DNA from: Cryobacterium sp. Y50
GTDB lineage: Bacteria > Actinomycetota > Actinomycetes > Actinomycetales > Microbacteriaceae
Length of the DNA stretch: 64,000 bases
Direction of reading: 5' to 3'
NCBI RefSeq assembly: GCF_002929805.1
Contig: NZ_PJJM01000105.1
Location: 124,001 to 188,000 of the forward strand
Both the position numbers and the translations under genes were made by a program. Positions 44,394-52,631 of the stretch are shown piece by piece (within the stretch, counting starts at the first letter, position 1; each line of letters opens with the position of its first letter). The notes beneath the pieces are model-generated. The model ran no database searches. It saw nothing but the letters and a program-made list of their open reading frames with translations, and was not told the DNA's origin.

Positions 44394-45893
44394 ATGACCG
44401 ACACTCCCACCATTCAGCACTACATTGACGGCGCCGCTGCCACCGGAACCTCGACCCGTACCGCTCCCGTTTTCAACCCGGCCACCGGCAAAGTCGCCAA
44501 GAACGTGCTGCTTGCGAGCACCGCCGACCTCGACGCGGCCGTCGCCGTTGCCCAGGCGGCCTACCCCGCCTGGCGCGACCTGAGCCAGGCTCGCCGCCAG
44601 ACCATCATGTTCAACTTTCGCGAACTGCTGAACGCGCGCAAGGGCGACCTAGCCGAGATTCTCACGGCCGAACACGGCAAGGTCACCTCCGATGCGCTCG
44701 GTGAGATCGTTCGAGGCCTCGAGGTTGTCGAATTCGCGCTCGGTATGCCGCACCTTTCCAAGGGTGACTACTCCGAGAACGTCTCGACCGGCGTCGACGT
44801 GTACACGCTGCGCCAGCCGCTCGGCGTCGTCGGTATCATCAGCCCGTTCAACTTTCCGGCGATGGTGCCGCTGTGGTACTTCCCGATCGCGATCGCGGCC
44901 GGCAACACTGTTGTGCTCAAGCCGAGCGAGAAGGACCCGTCCTCGTCGAATTGGCTGGCCGAGTTGTTCACCGAAGCCGGCCTGCCCGCCGGGGTGTTCA
45001 ACGTCGTGCACGGCGACAAGGAAGCTGTCGATGCGTTACTCGTGCACCCCAACGTGCAGGCGATCTCCTTCGTAGGCTCCACCCCGATCGCTCGCTACAT
45101 CTACGAGGAGGCCGCCAAGCACGGCAAGCGCGTGCAGTCACTCGGCGGCGCCAAGAATCACATGCTCGTGCTGCCCGATGCCGACCTCGACCTGGCAGCG
45201 GATGCCGCCGTCAACGCCGGTTTCGGATCCGCCGGTGAGCGCTGCATGGCCATCAGCGTCATCGTCGCCGTTGAGCCCGTCGCCGACGAGCTCATCGCAA
45301 AGATCGCCGAACGGGTCAAGAGCCTCACCGTCGGCGACGGCATGCGCGGCTGCAACATGGGCCCGCTGATCACAAAGGTGCACCGCGACAAGGTTGCCGG
45401 GTACATCGACATTGCCCAGGCCGACGGGGCCGACGTCGTCATCGACGGGCGCGACATCACGGTGGACGGCGACCCGGACGGCTTCTGGCTCGGCCCGACA
45501 TTATTCGACAAGGTCAGTGTCGACTCGGCCGTGTACCTCGACGAGATCTTCGGACCGGTGTTGTCGATCGTGCGCGTGGCAAGCTACCAGGAAGGCCTCG
45601 ACCTCATCAACGCGAGCCAGTACGGCAACGGCACCGCGATCTTCACCAACGACGGCGGGGCCGCTCGTCGGTTCCAGAACGAGGTGCAGGTCGGCATGGT
45701 CGGCATCAACGTGCCGATTCCGGTGCCGGTCGCGTACCACTCCTTCGGTGGTTGGAAGAACTCGCTGTTCGGCGACGCGAAGGCCTACGGTCCCGCCGGT
45801 GTCAACTTCTTCACCCGCGAGAAGGCGGTAACGAGTCGGTGGCTAGACCCGAGCCACGGAGGTATCAACCTGGGTTTCCCGCAGAACCACTAG
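44394..45893 (+). CDS. mmsA: CoA-acylating methylmalonate-semialdehyde dehydrogenase
   Basis: A 499-residue aldehyde dehydrogenase of the MmsA/IolA group. The catalytic cysteine is C284 in SAGERCMAISVIVA; IISPFNFPAMVPLWYFPIAI and LKPSEKDPSSS are typical of this CoA-dependent class. It converts malonate or methylmalonate semialdehyde to acetyl-CoA or propionyl-CoA with NAD+ and CoA, releasing CO2. It ends the pyrimidine catabolism operon; a 136-bp gap before it with GAAAGGA at the start could hold a second promoter. It converges on a LysR gene. Confidence 0.94.
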   Translation: MTDTPTIQHYIDGAAATGTSTRTAPVFNPATGKVAKNVLLASTADLDAAVAVAQAAYPAWRDLSQARRQTIMFNFRELLNARKGDLAEILTAEHGKVTSDALGEIVRGLEVVEFALGMPHLSKGDYSENVSTGVDVYTLRQPLGVVGIISPFNFPAMVPLWYFPIAIAAGNTVVLKPSEKDPSSSNWLAELFTEAGLPAGVFNVVHGDKEAVDALLVHPNVQAISFVGSTPIARYIYEEAAKHGKRVQSLGGAKNHMLVLPDADLDLAADAAVNAGFGSAGERCMAISVIVAVEPVADELIAKIAERVKSLTVGDGMRGCNMGPLITKVHRDKVAGYIDIAQADGADVVIDGRDITVDGDPDGFWLGPTLFDKVSVDSAVYLDEIFGPVLSIVRVASYQEGLDLINASQYGNGTAIFTNDGGAARRFQNEVQVGMVGINVPIPVPVAYHSFGGWKNSLFGDAKAYGPAGVNFFTREKAVTSRWLDPSHGGINLGFPQNH

Positions 45894-45907
45894 GTTCTCT
45901 CGCGAAG

Positions 45908-46822
45908 CTATTTGGCGGTCTGGGATTGTTGCACCCTCGACGCCTCGCGGCGCAGGGACTCTATTACGGTGCGCACGGCCAGGCGTTCGGCACGGTCTGG
46001 GCGCATGAGCGCCACAATTTGACGCTCGGATTCGATGCCGCGCAGGGGTTTCAGCACGAGGCGGCCCGGCTGTCCGCCGCCGGAGGTGTAGCGCGGCACG
46101 AGCGCGATACCGAGCCCGGCGATCACGAACGATTCGATCAGCGCGAGGTCGGCGAACCGCTGCGACATCGACAGCCGTGCGCCGGCCTCCTGCTCGATCG
46201 CGTGCAGAATGCGCTCGAACGGGTACCCTTCGGTCACGCCGATCCAGGTCTCGCCGATCAGGTCGCTCGGGCGCACCCAGGTGCGATCAGCAAGCGGATG
46301 CCCCACCGGCAGTCCCACATCCAGCGGCTCGGTCATCAACGGCACCACTTTCAGGCCGCGGCCCGCCCAGGACAGCTGCCCGCTCATCGAGTGCGCCAGC
46401 ACGATGTCGTACTCGGCTGTGAACGCGGGAAAGTCGCTCAGCTCGGGGTCCTCGTCGGCGCAATTGAGTACGAGGTCGGGCCTGAGGTGCTTGATCACGC
46501 CGGGCAGCAGCATCTGGCCGGCGGTGGGAAAGGTCACGAGGCTCACTTCGCCGGTGGCGAGGTTTCGAAATTCGTCCCAGAGGGCGGTCGCCTTCGCGAG
46601 TGACACCGCGACATCCGTTGCGCTCCGGGCGAGGGCGCGGCCGGCGTCGGTGAGTACGAGGCCGCGACCCTGACGCTGGGTGAGTGGCAGACCGGCTTCG
46701 CGTTCGAGCACTTTCAGCTGTTGGGAGACGGCTGAGGGGGTGCGGTGGGTGGCCAGGGCGACCGCCGTGACGCTGCCTCGGTCGGCGAGTTCGCGGAGTA
46801 GTTCAAGTCGTTGCACGTCCAT
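45908..46822 (-). CDS. LysR family transcriptional regulator
   Basis: A 304-residue LysR-type regulator. The N-terminal winged helix is at 1-60 (MDVQRLELLRELADRGSVTAV and HRTPSAVSQQLKVLEREAGL), followed by a linker helix and a two-lobe effector domain ending in a VQQSQTAK tail. It is convergent with mmsA, so it is not arranged to control that operon directly. It is divergent from a small membrane-protein gene and pyrE. Effector and targets are unknown. Confidence 0.93.
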   Translation of the reverse strand: MDVQRLELLRELADRGSVTAVALATHRTPSAVSQQLKVLEREAGLPLTQRQGRGLVLTDAGRALARSATDVAVSLAKATALWDEFRNLATGEVSLVTFPTAGQMLLPGVIKHLRPDLVLNCADEDPELSDFPAFTAEYDIVLAHSMSGQLSWAGRGLKVVPLMTEPLDVGLPVGHPLADRTWVRPSDLIGETWIGVTEGYPFERILHAIEQEAGARLSMSQRFADLALIESFVIAGLGIALVPRYTSGGGQPGRLVLKPLRGIESERQIVALMRPDRAERLAVRTVIESLRREASRVQQSQTAK

Positions 46823-46954
46823 GTAGTTAGCCTAAACAGTTCGTGCAGTATAAAACGATTGTGCTGCACGGTTACTGGTGGTGTAGTGAAAGAGTCGTTT
46901 ACGAGCAGTGTCGCCTCCGTGCCGGGCTACTTCTTCTCCTCTGAAAGGCACCTC

Positions 46955-47074
46955 GTGTTCATCCTCATCGCACTCCTGCTCGTTGCCGTTGTCTCTATCG
47001 CCGCCCTCGTTGTCGAGGTTCGCCGTGATGGCTACCGTCAGGTCGAGCGTCGCAACCTGGTGCGCGTCTTCTAG
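46955..47074 (+). CDS. Small single-pass membrane protein
   Basis: A 39-residue protein, mostly one hydrophobic helix (FILIALLLVAVVSIAALVVE) followed by a short basic tail (VRRDGYRQVERRNLVRVF). GTG 46955 is supported by GAAAGG 8 bp upstream; longer frames from 46811 lack a site. Such mini-proteins are common and often overlooked in this bacterial group. It lies 93 bp before pyrE and may share its promoter. Function unknown. Confidence 0.55.
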   Translation: MFILIALLLVAVVSIAALVVEVRRDGYRQVERRNLVRVF

Positions 47075-47167
47075 CTCGCACTTCTCTTCCCTTCTCTCCA
47101 CCCTGCTGGAATCCCCACCGCTGCCTCGACTGCAGTCGGCTGTGAGCCATGCCCTAAGCTGGCGAGC

Positions 47168-47716
47168 GTGACTGATACGCGGCAGAGACTCATCGACTTC
47201 ATCTCGGCCGAGGCCGTCTTTCACGGCGACTTCGTTCTCACGAGCGGCAAGAAGGCCACGTATTACGTGGACATGCGCCGGGTGAGCCTCGACCATCGAG
47301 TCGCCCCGCTCATCGGGCAGGTCATGCTCGACCTCATTCAGGACGTTCCCGACGTCGTCGCCGTCGGCGGCATGACCATGGGCGCCGACCCGATCGCCGC
47401 CGCCGTCATGCACCAGGGCGTGGCCCGCGGCGCGAGCTACGACGCGTTCGTGGTGCGTAAAGAGCCGAAGGACCACGGCCGCGGCCGCCAGGTCGAGGGC
47501 CCCGAACTCGCTGGCAAGCGCGTGATCGTGCTCGAAGACACTTCGACGACTGGGGGTTCGCCACTCGCCGCCATCGAAGCCCTGCAGAAGATCGGGGCTG
47601 AGATCGCCGGCGTCGCCGTGGTGGTAGACCGCGACACCGGTGCCCGCGAAGTGATCGAAGCCGCCGGCTACCCCTACCTCGCTGCGATCTCCCTTGAGGA
47701 CCTGGGGCTGAGCTAG
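47168..47716 (+). CDS. pyrE: Orotate phosphoribosyltransferase
   Basis: A 182-residue enzyme that joins orotate to PRPP to make orotidine 5'-phosphate in pyrimidine synthesis. The PRPP-binding motif is VIVLEDTSTTGGS (about 118-130), with VFHGDFVLTSGKKATYYVDM near the N-terminus and VAVGGMTMGADPIAAAV in the middle. GTG start at 47168. Its stop overlaps the GTG of the next gene by one base, so a membrane protein of the septum-formation type is co-translated. Confidence 0.94.
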   Translation: MTDTRQRLIDFISAEAVFHGDFVLTSGKKATYYVDMRRVSLDHRVAPLIGQVMLDLIQDVPDVVAVGGMTMGADPIAAAVMHQGVARGASYDAFVVRKEPKDHGRGRQVEGPELAGKRVIVLEDTSTTGGSPLAAIEALQKIGAEIAGVAVVVDRDTGAREVIEAAGYPYLAAISLEDLGLS

Positions 47717-48861
47717 TGGCACCAGACGACGACGAGCGCGGAATCGACTGGCTCGCGTCGCAGCTCGGCCAGCCCGTCGGTCAGTCGGGTGTGGAATCCG
47801 GTGCGGATTCGACGGTGGCATCCGGTCCTGACGAAGCTGATGCCACCGCTTCTGTTGTTCCTGTCACGCTTGCTTCGGCCAAGCTCGGGCGAAGGGCCCG
47901 ACGCGTCGCTGAGGCAACGGCCGAGCCGGTTGCCGCTGTCGAGCCGGCACCCGTCACTCCTACAGCCCCGGCGGAGACCGTCACCGTGCCCATCTCTGAA
48001 ACGGATGCTGTCGCGCAGGGCCCGGCGGCGAGCATCCGCTCTCAGGCCGGTGAGGACGTCGTCGATCAGCCGACCGAACTGCTGGCGGTACCGGGTGCTT
48101 TCGATCAGCCGACCGAGTTGCTGCCTACCCCGGGCACGTTCGGTGCCGCGCAGTCTGGGGCCAGCGGCGCTACGGCCGCCACGACCGTCATCGCCGGAGC
48201 CGCGACCCCGATCGAGGCGCCGACAGCCACCGAGCCGCCGAGCCGCCACCGCTCCCGGCGTGGCACCGGCGGTGCCCGCCAGGCCGGCCTAGTCTGGACA
48301 GCCGTCGGATTGCTTGCGGCCATCGTGCTTGCTGCACTGTTTTATCTGGGCCAACGGCTCGTCGCGAGCCCGGTTCCGATGTCCGCGCCCACCCAATCCG
48401 CTTCGCCCACACCAACACCAACACCAACTCCCACGCCGACCCCGACCCCGACGCCGGAGATCACCGCGATGCAGCCGGCTGGCGTGCACGAGTGGAACAC
48501 CCTGTTCGGCGGGGAATGCCTTGAACCCTACGTCTCGCCGTGGGAAGAAGATTTCACGGTCGTCGATTGCGCGGCCTCGCATGCGGCTCAGCTGGTGTTT
48601 CGCGGCGACTTTGGCGGCGACCAGACCACGGTCTTTCCGGGCGAGGCTGCATTGGCTGCGCAGATCAACCTGCTCTGCACGAGCCCCGGAATTCTGGACC
48701 TGAACGCGGCCAGTGCCTACCCGAACCTGCAGATGCAGGGCAGCTACCCGATCACCGAAGAACAGTGGACAGACGAGCCGCGCAACTTCTACTGCTTCGC
48801 CAGCCGTGCCTCGGCCGAGCCGCTCAGCATGAGCATCATGGGAGCCGGCCCCGGAGTCTGA
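47716..48861 (+). CDS. Membrane-anchored protein with septum-formation-like C-terminal domain
   Basis: A 381-residue bitopic protein. A long acidic, Ala/Pro/Thr-rich cytoplasmic part (1-185) precedes one helix (LVWTAVGLLAAIVLAALFYL). A Thr-Pro repeat linker follows, then an extracellular domain of about 130 residues with three cysteines (ECLEPY, VVDCAAS, LLCTSPG) plus a fourth in FYCFAS. That domain resembles the actinobacterial Septum_form family, whose function is poorly known. Translational coupling to pyrE is conserved-looking but unexplained. Confidence 0.75.
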   Translation: MAPDDDERGIDWLASQLGQPVGQSGVESGADSTVASGPDEADATASVVPVTLASAKLGRRARRVAEATAEPVAAVEPAPVTPTAPAETVTVPISETDAVAQGPAASIRSQAGEDVVDQPTELLAVPGAFDQPTELLPTPGTFGAAQSGASGATAATTVIAGAATPIEAPTATEPPSRHRSRRGTGGARQAGLVWTAVGLLAAIVLAALFYLGQRLVASPVPMSAPTQSASPTPTPTPTPTPTPTPTPEITAMQPAGVHEWNTLFGGECLEPYVSPWEEDFTVVDCAASHAAQLVFRGDFGGDQTTVFPGEAALAAQINLLCTSPGILDLNAASAYPNLQMQGSYPITEEQWTDEPRNFYCFASRASAEPLSMSIMGAGPGV

Positions 48862-48866
48862 ACGGC

Positions 48867-49667
48867 CTAGAGTTCGTCGCTCTCGATCAGCTCGGTGGCG
48901 AGTAGTTCGTGCACGCCAGCCACGATTTCATCTGGCCGAAATGGGTACCGGTTGATCTCGGCCTCGTCACTGATGCCGGTCATCACGAGAATCGTGTGCA
49001 ACCCCGCCTCGATACCGGCGACAATGTCAGTGTCCATCCGGTCACCGATCATGCCGGTGTTCTCCGAGTGCGCGCCGATCTTGTTCATCGCCGAGCGAAA
49101 CATCATCGGGTTGGGCTTGCCGACAACATAGGGTTCCATGCCGGTGGCCTTGGTGATGAGCGCTGCAATTGCCCCGGTCGCCGGCATCGGGCCGTCCTTG
49201 CTCGGTCCGGTCGCATCCGGATTCGTCGCGATGAACCGCGCCCCGCCCAGAATCAGCCGAATCGCCTTGGTGATGGCCTCGAACGAATAGTTGCGCGTCT
49301 CGCCAACCACGACATAGTCCGGAGAGGTTTCGGTCATGATGAACCCGGCTTCGTGCAGCGCGGTCGTGATGCCGACCTCGCCGATCACAAACGCGGTGCC
49401 GCCGGAGACCTGCGACTTAAGAAAGTCCGCCGTCGCGAGCGCCGAGGTCCAGATGCGGTCCTCCGGCACGTTCAGCCCGCTCGAACGCAGCCGGGCGCTC
49501 AGGTCACGCGGCGTGAAAATGGAGTTATTGGTGAGCACCAGAAACGGCGTTCCGGAGTCGGTCCACTGCTGCAGCAGCTCGGCTGCACCGGGCAGGGCCT
49601 GGTTCTCGTGCACGAGCACACCGTCCATGTCGGTGAGCCAGCATTCGATTTCGTCGCGTCGTGCCAT
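48867..49667 (-). CDS. HAD-IIA family phosphatase (NagD-like)
   Basis: A 266-residue HAD hydrolase with a C2 cap. Motif I is WLTDMDGVLVHE with the nucleophilic Asp, motif II is VLTNNSIFTPRDLSARL, motif III Lys lies in VVGKPNPMMFRSAM and motif IV in MIGDRMDTDIVAGIEAG. NagD-type enzymes dephosphorylate small sugar phosphates or nucleotides. It is convergent with the gene downstream of pyrE, with 5 bp between stops. Substrate unknown. Confidence 0.93.
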   Translation of the reverse strand: MARRDEIECWLTDMDGVLVHENQALPGAAELLQQWTDSGTPFLVLTNNSIFTPRDLSARLRSSGLNVPEDRIWTSALATADFLKSQVSGGTAFVIGEVGITTALHEAGFIMTETSPDYVVVGETRNYSFEAITKAIRLILGGARFIATNPDATGPSKDGPMPATGAIAALITKATGMEPYVVGKPNPMMFRSAMNKIGAHSENTGMIGDRMDTDIVAGIEAGLHTILVMTGISDEAEINRYPFRPDEIVAGVHELLATELIESDEL

Positions 49668-49845
49668 CAGGCCCTCCTTCTCGTCGACTCTCAGCCTAGC
49701 CGCGCGAGGTTGTGCCTCGGTTACATCTCAGGCAATGAAGCGGAGGCCGCGGTCTCACCCGAAATCGCCCGCCCGCTACTAACCGTGAACTTTCTGGGTT
49801 GCATCTTAGACTTCTGAGCTGGGGTCCACACGGCTGGCCTGCACC

Positions 49846-50490
49846 TCAGGCGGTGACCCAGATCGACGCGGCAGCAGCGGGCGTGACCAGCCGGCTCTGG
49901 CCATCCGCTAACACGATGGTCAGCGGCGCCGCGAGCGTGAACGTGGTACCGGGGCCGATCAGGTCGGCGGCGAGCTCGCGCAGCACGAGTGGGTCGCGGT
50001 CGCTGATGCGCAGCACGACTCCGGCGTGCCCGACCGAGGCGTCGGCGAACAGCACGGCGGGCTCCCGTAAGACAGTACCGTCGGCGGCGGGAATGGGGTC
50101 ACCGTGCGGATCGTGCGTCGGAAATCCGAGCCGGGCGCTGATCGCCTCGAGCAGACGATCCGAGATGGAGTGCTCGAGAATCTCGGCCTCGTCGTGCACC
50201 TGATCCCAGTCATAGCCCATCTCGCCGACCAGCCAGGTTTCGATCAGGCGATGCCGGCGCACAACGGCGGTCGCGCGCAGCCGGCCGGCATCCGTTAGCG
50301 CGAGCGGACCATAGGGAACGTGGGTGATCAGCCCGCCGGCAGCGAGCTTCTTCACCATTTCGGTAACGGATGACGGCGCCACCCCCAGCCGCACCGCCAG
50401 CGCCGACGGGGTGATCAGGTCGCTCTGCCACTCGGTATGGGAGTAGATGGTCTTGAGGTAGTCCTCGGCGGCGCCGGTCGTGTAGGTCAT
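49846..50490 (-). CDS. mntR: Metal-dependent repressor of the DtxR/MntR family
   Basis: A 214-residue DtxR-type regulator. The N-terminal winged helix contains AAEDYLKTIYSHTEW and PSALAVRLGVAPSSVTEMVK; metal-binding and dimer residues are in HRLIETWLVGEMGYDWDQVH, then EAEILEHSISDRLLEAI. A C-terminal FeoA/SH3-like domain follows (about 140-214). An Mn-responsive role is inferred from the nearby NRAMP gene, whose promoter carries a candidate MntR box. It is divergent from the leucine-rich-repeat gene. Confidence 0.88.
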   Translation of the reverse strand: MTYTTGAAEDYLKTIYSHTEWQSDLITPSALAVRLGVAPSSVTEMVKKLAAGGLITHVPYGPLALTDAGRLRATAVVRRHRLIETWLVGEMGYDWDQVHDEAEILEHSISDRLLEAISARLGFPTHDPHGDPIPAADGTVLREPAVLFADASVGHAGVVLRISDRDPLVLRELAADLIGPGTTFTLAAPLTIVLADGQSRLVTPAAAASIWVTA

Positions 50491-50781
50491 TTCCCTTTCA
50501 GAGTAGCAAGTTGGCTGACGGGGCAGCCAATGCCAGGCGAGTCGATACCGTCGGCCAACACTCGAGAGCTACCGAAGCTGCCGGGGGGCACGTTGTTGGG
50601 CGGAATTTGGGCGATCTCGGTACTGGGATTTCGGCACTGGTTTTCTGCACAAATTGACCCAGATGGGGGGTAAATGGGCAATTCACACCATACGATCAGA
50701 ATTCGGCGTCTCGCCGAGAAATTGCTGTGCACGACGGGCTCTGCCGGCGTGACAGGGATGGGTTAGCTAATGGAGGTCGCA

Positions 50782-52524
50782 GTGCGCAGGTTTTTTTCGG
50801 TTTCGCGAGGTAATTCGTCGCGGGTAGTGGCGGCATCCGTTGCAGGAGCGCTGATTCTAGGCTCGGCGCTGGTCGCGGCTCCCGCGCAGGCAGCGATGAC
50901 CGACCTGACCATAGATGACGTCGTTTACGCATTCGACGATGCAACGATGAGCGCAACAGCGACAATATATGAAGGCTCCGCGACGACGCTCGCGTTTCCC
51001 GAGAGTTTCCCGGGTGTGTACGCGCCCTATACCCTCACCGCTATTGGCGAGGAAGCCTTCCAATTTGCCTCGTTGACCTCGGTAACCCTCCCCGAGGGGC
51101 TGCGCACCATTGGTGCGGCAGCCTTCCAATATGCCTCGTTGGCCTCGGTAACCCTCCCCGAGGGGCTGCGCACCATTGGTGACAACGCGTTTTCCGGCAC
51201 AATCTTGGGTGCGTCTGTTGCCATTCCGGCGTCGGTGACCAGTATCGGCAACTCCGCTTTCTCCGGAAATAATATGACCGCGGTCACCTTTCAGGACGCG
51301 GGGGCTCTCGCCACTATTGGCAACACTGCCTTCTCGTATAACGAATTCACCTCCATTAACATTCCGGGGTCCGTGACCGAAATTGGCAACGATGCATTCG
51401 ACCACAACCTATTCCTGACCGAGGTGACCCTGAATGAGGGGCTGGAGACGCTCGGCAACTGGGTCTTTGCCCACGCCAATATCCCGTCAGTCGTCATTCC
51501 TTCGACGGTTACGAGCCTGGGGCAGGGTGTCTTCTATAACAACACGTCGCTGGCGTCGGTGACGTTTGCCGGCCGTGCGCCCACGTCTTGGGCAGCTCCC
51601 GGAAGCAGCGCGTCGCTGGGCGAATCCAACGCGTTGGTCGTTAGCTACCTGGCGGAGTGGGGCTTCGAAATCGTCGGAGACGGCGGGTTCACCTACCCGA
51701 CTTGGAAGGGCCACAACACTGCGCTCTACGTGGCCGAAGTGCTTGACCCGACCGTGACGTTTGAGCTGAACGGGCACGGCACCGCCGTGAACGCCCAGTC
51801 GGTGAGTGCTGGGGATTCAGCAGTTCGTCCAGATGCTCCGTCGGAATCGGGCTGGTTGTTCAGCGGCTGGTACAGCGATGCAGAAGTTCTCCAGGTTCCG
51901 TTCGACTTCAGCGCGCCAATGACCGCCGATGTGACCGCGTATGCGAAATGGACGGCAGTGGCCGATGCCCCGACCGATACCCCGACCGATGCCCCGACCG
52001 ATACCCCGACCGATAACCCGACCGATAACCCGACCGATAACCCGACCGATAACCCTGTTGCCGCAGCGCTGACCCTTGACCTCGACCTGGCTATCGGCGA
52101 TGTCGTGGCCGGCTCCACGGTCACAGTCTCGGCAGTGGGGTTGCTGGCAGAGTCCGCCTACACGGTGGTCGTGCGTTCGACCCCGGTCACGATCGCGTTT
52201 GGATCCGCCAGCCTCGACGGTACGGTCACCGGCACGGGCGTCATACCCGCCGGGCTGGAAGTCGGCGCGCACACCGTCACGTTCAGCGGAACGGCTGCCG
52301 ACGGCAGCGCTCTCAGCAGCGTCGTGTACTTCACTGTTGGCGCCGGGGGCATTGTGACCTATCTGTCATCCGTTGAAGCGGATGCTGCCTCCGCGGTTAC
52401 GGCTGCTGCCGCGGCTTCCCTGGCTTCCACTGGCTTCGCTGGTGCGCCGCTCGGCGTCGCTGCGCTGCTGCTGCTGGTGGCCGGAGCCGCGCTCGTCGTT
52501 CGGCGTCGTCGGGTCGCCGCGTAG
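50782..52524 (+). CDS. Surface protein with BspA-type leucine-rich repeats, InlB-type repeat and cell-wall anchor
   Basis: A 580-residue exported protein. A signal peptide (1-35, ending APAQA) is followed by BspA-like leucine-rich repeats at about 60-260 (units such as SVTLPEGLRTIGAAAFQ). An InlB B-repeat-like module follows (VTFELNGHGTAVNAQ to DVTAYAKWT), then an Asp/Pro/Thr spacer and a domain of about 110 residues. The C-terminus has an LASTG-like sorting motif, a hydrophobic helix and an RRRR tail, so sortase anchoring is likely. GTG 50782 is chosen over ATG 50770 because GGAGG sits 5 bp before it. It probably mediates adhesion or binding. Confidence 0.87.
   Translation: MRRFFSVSRGNSSRVVAASVAGALILGSALVAAPAQAAMTDLTIDDVVYAFDDATMSATATIYEGSATTLAFPESFPGVYAPYTLTAIGEEAFQFASLTSVTLPEGLRTIGAAAFQYASLASVTLPEGLRTIGDNAFSGTILGASVAIPASVTSIGNSAFSGNNMTAVTFQDAGALATIGNTAFSYNEFTSINIPGSVTEIGNDAFDHNLFLTEVTLNEGLETLGNWVFAHANIPSVVIPSTVTSLGQGVFYNNTSLASVTFAGRAPTSWAAPGSSASLGESNALVVSYLAEWGFEIVGDGGFTYPTWKGHNTALYVAEVLDPTVTFELNGHGTAVNAQSVSAGDSAVRPDAPSESGWLFSGWYSDAEVLQVPFDFSAPMTADVTAYAKWTAVADAPTDTPTDAPTDTPTDNPTDNPTDNPTDNPVAAALTLDLDLAIGDVVAGSTVTVSAVGLLAESAYTVVVRSTPVTIAFGSASLDGTVTGTGVIPAGLEVGAHTVTFSGTAADGSALSSVVYFTVGAGGIVTYLSSVEADAASAVTAAAAASLASTGFAGAPLGVAALLLLVAGAALVVRRRRVAA
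51067..51198 (+). repeat. In-frame tandem duplication, 66-bp unit
   Basis: Two adjacent 66-bp units inside the leucine-rich-repeat gene are nearly identical over their first 50 bp. They encode ASLTSVTLPEGLRTIGAAAF-type 22-residue repeats. The near-identity at DNA level points to a recent duplication or slippage. Confidence 0.85.
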
Positions 52525-52539
52525 GGCATCCGCTTGTTG

Positions 52540-52583
52540 CGGCCGTCACCTCGCCAATTGGGCGGGTGGCGGCCGTTTTATTG
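52540..52583 (+). terminator. Rho-independent terminator after the surface-protein gene
   Basis: CGGCCGTCACC and GGTGGCGGCCG pair (one G-U) across a short inner loop and are followed by TTTTATT, 16 bp past the surface-protein stop. It is also placed to end the convergent mntH transcript from the other side. Confidence 0.8.
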
Positions 52584-52631
52584 CGGTCGGCGAACTCGAG
52601 CAGCGGGAGGCGCCGACACGTTGGCCGGCCG

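Noticed and set aside
48410-48462. Run of alternating ACC/CCG-like triplets
   Set aside because: Encodes a Thr-Pro linker between membrane helix and outer domain in the septum-formation-like protein.
51966-52054. Repeated Asp-Pro-Thr codons that could be mistaken for a CRISPR or minisatellite
   Set aside because: They are in-frame protein spacer repeats of the surface protein, with no unique spacers.
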